DNA of 7,140 bases from Anaerolinea thermophila. Lineage in GTDB: Bacteria > Chloroflexota > Anaerolineae > Anaerolineales > Villigracilaceae. Location: assembly GCA_022729775.1 (NCBI GenBank), contig DZBA01000084.1, positions 1 to 7,140 of the forward strand, written 5' to 3'. Below the pieces are notes generated by a model. It saw only the letters and a list, made by a program, of their open reading frames with translations. It did not search any database and was not told the origin of the DNA. Below, in pieces: positions 5,739 to 7,140 of this stretch. Position 1 is the first letter of the stretch. Each line of letters opens with the position of its first letter. Made by a program: the position numbers and the translations under genes.

Positions 5739-6728
5739 ATGTTAAATACAACTCTCGCTACCCTGCTCGACAAAGCCATTCAGTCACGCGCCCAACAATT
5801 CACCCCCGCGCATGAAGAAGCCTTTCGCCTATTCAACGGATTCTACGCGGGTGAGCCAAACCTCATCGTGGATGTTTATGCGCGCACGCTGCTCATCCAC
5901 AACTACGCGGACGACCCCGCGCAAAATCGTGAGGAAGCCCTCGAAGCCGCGCGTTATTTGCAATCCGCTTTAAACTGGCTACGCGCTGGAATTATCAAAA
6001 CACGAAACGGCAAAACGCAATCTGAAAAATGCGGTGAACTGGTCTTTGGGGAAAAACCAGACCGCAAAATTAAAGAACATAATGTGTGGTACGCCGTTGA
6101 TTTGACCATGAACCGCGACGCGAGTTTTTATCTCGATACAAGCCTGCTGCGGAAGTGGCTCATCGAACATGCGCGCGGAAAATCCGTGTTGAATACATTT
6201 GCATACACCGGCAGTTTGGGCGTTGCCGCAATGGCGGGCGGCGCGGCGCAAGTCGTCCAAACAGACATCAACCGCCAATTTTTGAATCTCGCCAAAGATT
6301 CTTATTCATTGAATGGGTTTTCGATTGAAAAAAGAAATTTCATCGCGCATGATTTTTTCCCCGTTGCGGCTGGCTTCAAAAGCGCAAAACAAAACTTTGA
6401 CTACGTCATTATTGACCCGCCTTTCTTCTCGACAACGGCAAGGGGAAAAGTGGACCAAGTCCACGAAAGCGCGCGGCTGATCAACAAAATCCGCCCGCTG
6501 ATTAATGACGGCGGCGCATTAATCGCAATCAACAACGCGCTCTTCCTCAGCGGACAGGAATACATGCAAACGCTGGAAGAGTTATGCAAGGATGGCTATT
6601 TGAAAATCCGCGAGTTGATTCCAGTGCCGGATGACTTCATCGGGGACGTGGTCAACAAGCCAATCACTGACCCTGCGCCGTTCAATCATTCGACAAAAAT
6701 CGCGATTCTGGATGTGAAGAGAAAATAG
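5739..6728 (+). CDS. RlmI/RlmK-like class I SAM RNA methyltransferase without PUA domain
   Basis: Predicted SAM-dependent methyltransferase of 329 aa related to the RlmI/RlmK (23S rRNA) group. An N-terminal region holds FRLFNGFYAGEPNLIVDVYA (29-48), equivalent to the domain that follows the PUA domain in RlmI. The catalytic domain has MNRDASFYLDTSLLRKW (124-140), motif I VLNTFAYTGSLGVAAMAGGA (150-169), acidic Asp176 (QTDINR) at the end of strand 2, and motif IV DPPFF (226-230). RlmI is about 396 aa with an N-terminal PUA. This protein begins right after where that would end, so it is a PUA-less variant rather than a truncated gene. ATG 5739 lies 1 bp after the VOC stop. An in-frame ATG at 5685 inside the VOC gene is rejected as start because it would overlap 53 bp of VOC coding. 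Methylation target (rRNA or other RNA) is inferred only from family. Confidence 0.83.
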   Translation: MLNTTLATLLDKAIQSRAQQFTPAHEEAFRLFNGFYAGEPNLIVDVYARTLLIHNYADDPAQNREEALEAARYLQSALNWLRAGIIKTRNGKTQSEKCGELVFGEKPDRKIKEHNVWYAVDLTMNRDASFYLDTSLLRKWLIEHARGKSVLNTFAYTGSLGVAAMAGGAAQVVQTDINRQFLNLAKDSYSLNGFSIEKRNFIAHDFFPVAAGFKSAKQNFDYVIIDPPFFSTTARGKVDQVHESARLINKIRPLINDGGALIAINNALFLSGQEYMQTLEELCKDGYLKIRELIPVPDDFIGDVVNKPITDPAPFNHSTKIAILDVKRK

Positions 6729-6729
6729 A

Positions 6730-7119
6730 ATGGCAGGCGAAACCGACCTGAGTAAACTGCTGAAAGGCATGAAGCCCAAACTCAATGAAGGCGAATATGT
6801 TTACTGCCTTGTACGCTCGCTGGGAGAAGCCGCCGCGCTGAATCCGCTGTGCATATTTCAGGAAAAAGAAGGCGTCACGGTTATTTTATCCAAACAAAAA
6901 GCGGATGAACAATCGCTGCCCTATTCGGTTGTGATGGCGTGGATCACATTGACGATACATTCGTCACTGGAAGCCATCGGGTTGACCGCTGCCGTATCCA
7001 AAGCGCTGACCGAATCAAACATCAGCTGTAATGTAGTTGCCGCGTATTATCACGACCATATTTTTATCCCTGCGGCAGAGGCAACCCGGGCAATGGATGC
7101 CTTGATGCATATTGGTTAA
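6730..7119 (+). CDS. ACT-domain protein (DUF2241/ACT_3 plus ACT_7 type)
   Basis: Small cytoplasmic protein of 129 aa, full length for this family of paired ACT domains. The N-terminal part (about 6-55) has LNEGEYVYCLVRS (18-30) and ALNPLCIFQEKEGVTVIL (36-53). The C-terminal part carries the conserved ITLTIHSSLEAIGLTAAVSK (72-91) and SCNVVAAYYHDHIFIP (99-114). ACT domains commonly bind amino acids to regulate enzymes. In this stand-alone family the ligand and partner are not established. It starts 1 bp after the methyltransferase stop and is the last gene of the packed operon seen here. Only 21 bp follow it, with no terminator visible, so the operon may continue beyond the window. Confidence 0.88.
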   Translation: MAGETDLSKLLKGMKPKLNEGEYVYCLVRSLGEAAALNPLCIFQEKEGVTVILSKQKADEQSLPYSVVMAWITLTIHSSLEAIGLTAAVSKALTESNISCNVVAAYYHDHIFIPAAEATRAMDALMHIG

Positions 7120-7140
7120 ATAAACAAGTCACGCTGATCA

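Overview
The window reads as a stretch of bacterial chromosome, most likely from Chloroflexota (Anaerolineae-like). This rests on gene style, not on a marker gene. The style points are a zinc-ribbon/TM/Pro-Thr-linker/LysM surface protein, a Pro/Thr-rich lipoprotein stalk, a HAMP-class III cyclase, and a methyltransferase family shared with anaerobes. The taxonomic call is inference. No mobile element, CRISPR array, rRNA or tRNA gene is visible.

Left part (29-2403, + strand): a two-gene signalling unit. A PhnD-like substrate-binding lipoprotein overlaps by 4 bp (ATGA) a membrane class III adenylate cyclase with an extracellular sensor region, HAMP linker and a complete set of catalytic residues. 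No transporter subunits are visible, so the binding protein may serve as the ligand-binding part of a cAMP-producing receptor. This is the most interesting hypothesis in the window. A strong 15-bp-stem hairpin with A and T tracts (2454-2493) closes this unit and also the convergent gene to its right.

Middle (2509-3672, - strand): a single membrane-anchored protein with a cytoplasmic-side zinc ribbon, one TM helix, Pro/Thr linkers, two cysteine-flanked LysM modules and a beta-rich C-terminal region. Between its start and the next gene lies a roughly 200-bp divergent intergenic region (3673-3886). It holds an inverted repeat that places an extended -10 element on each strand, a short imperfect tandem repeat, and several hairpins, some mutually exclusive, in the leader of the right-hand operon.

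Right part (3887-7119, + strand): six genes packed with gaps of 1-2 bp or 4-bp overlaps. They are a DinB/ClbS-DfsB-like four-helix protein, a class I SAM methyltransferase, a 73-aa protein of unknown function, a VOC-fold metalloenzyme, an RlmI/RlmK-like RNA methyltransferase lacking the PUA domain, and an ACT-domain protein. Only the first has a strong Shine-Dalgarno sequence, so the rest probably depend on translational coupling. The families do not form a known pathway. A detoxification or stress-related theme (DinB-like, VOC, methyltransferases) is possible but unproven.
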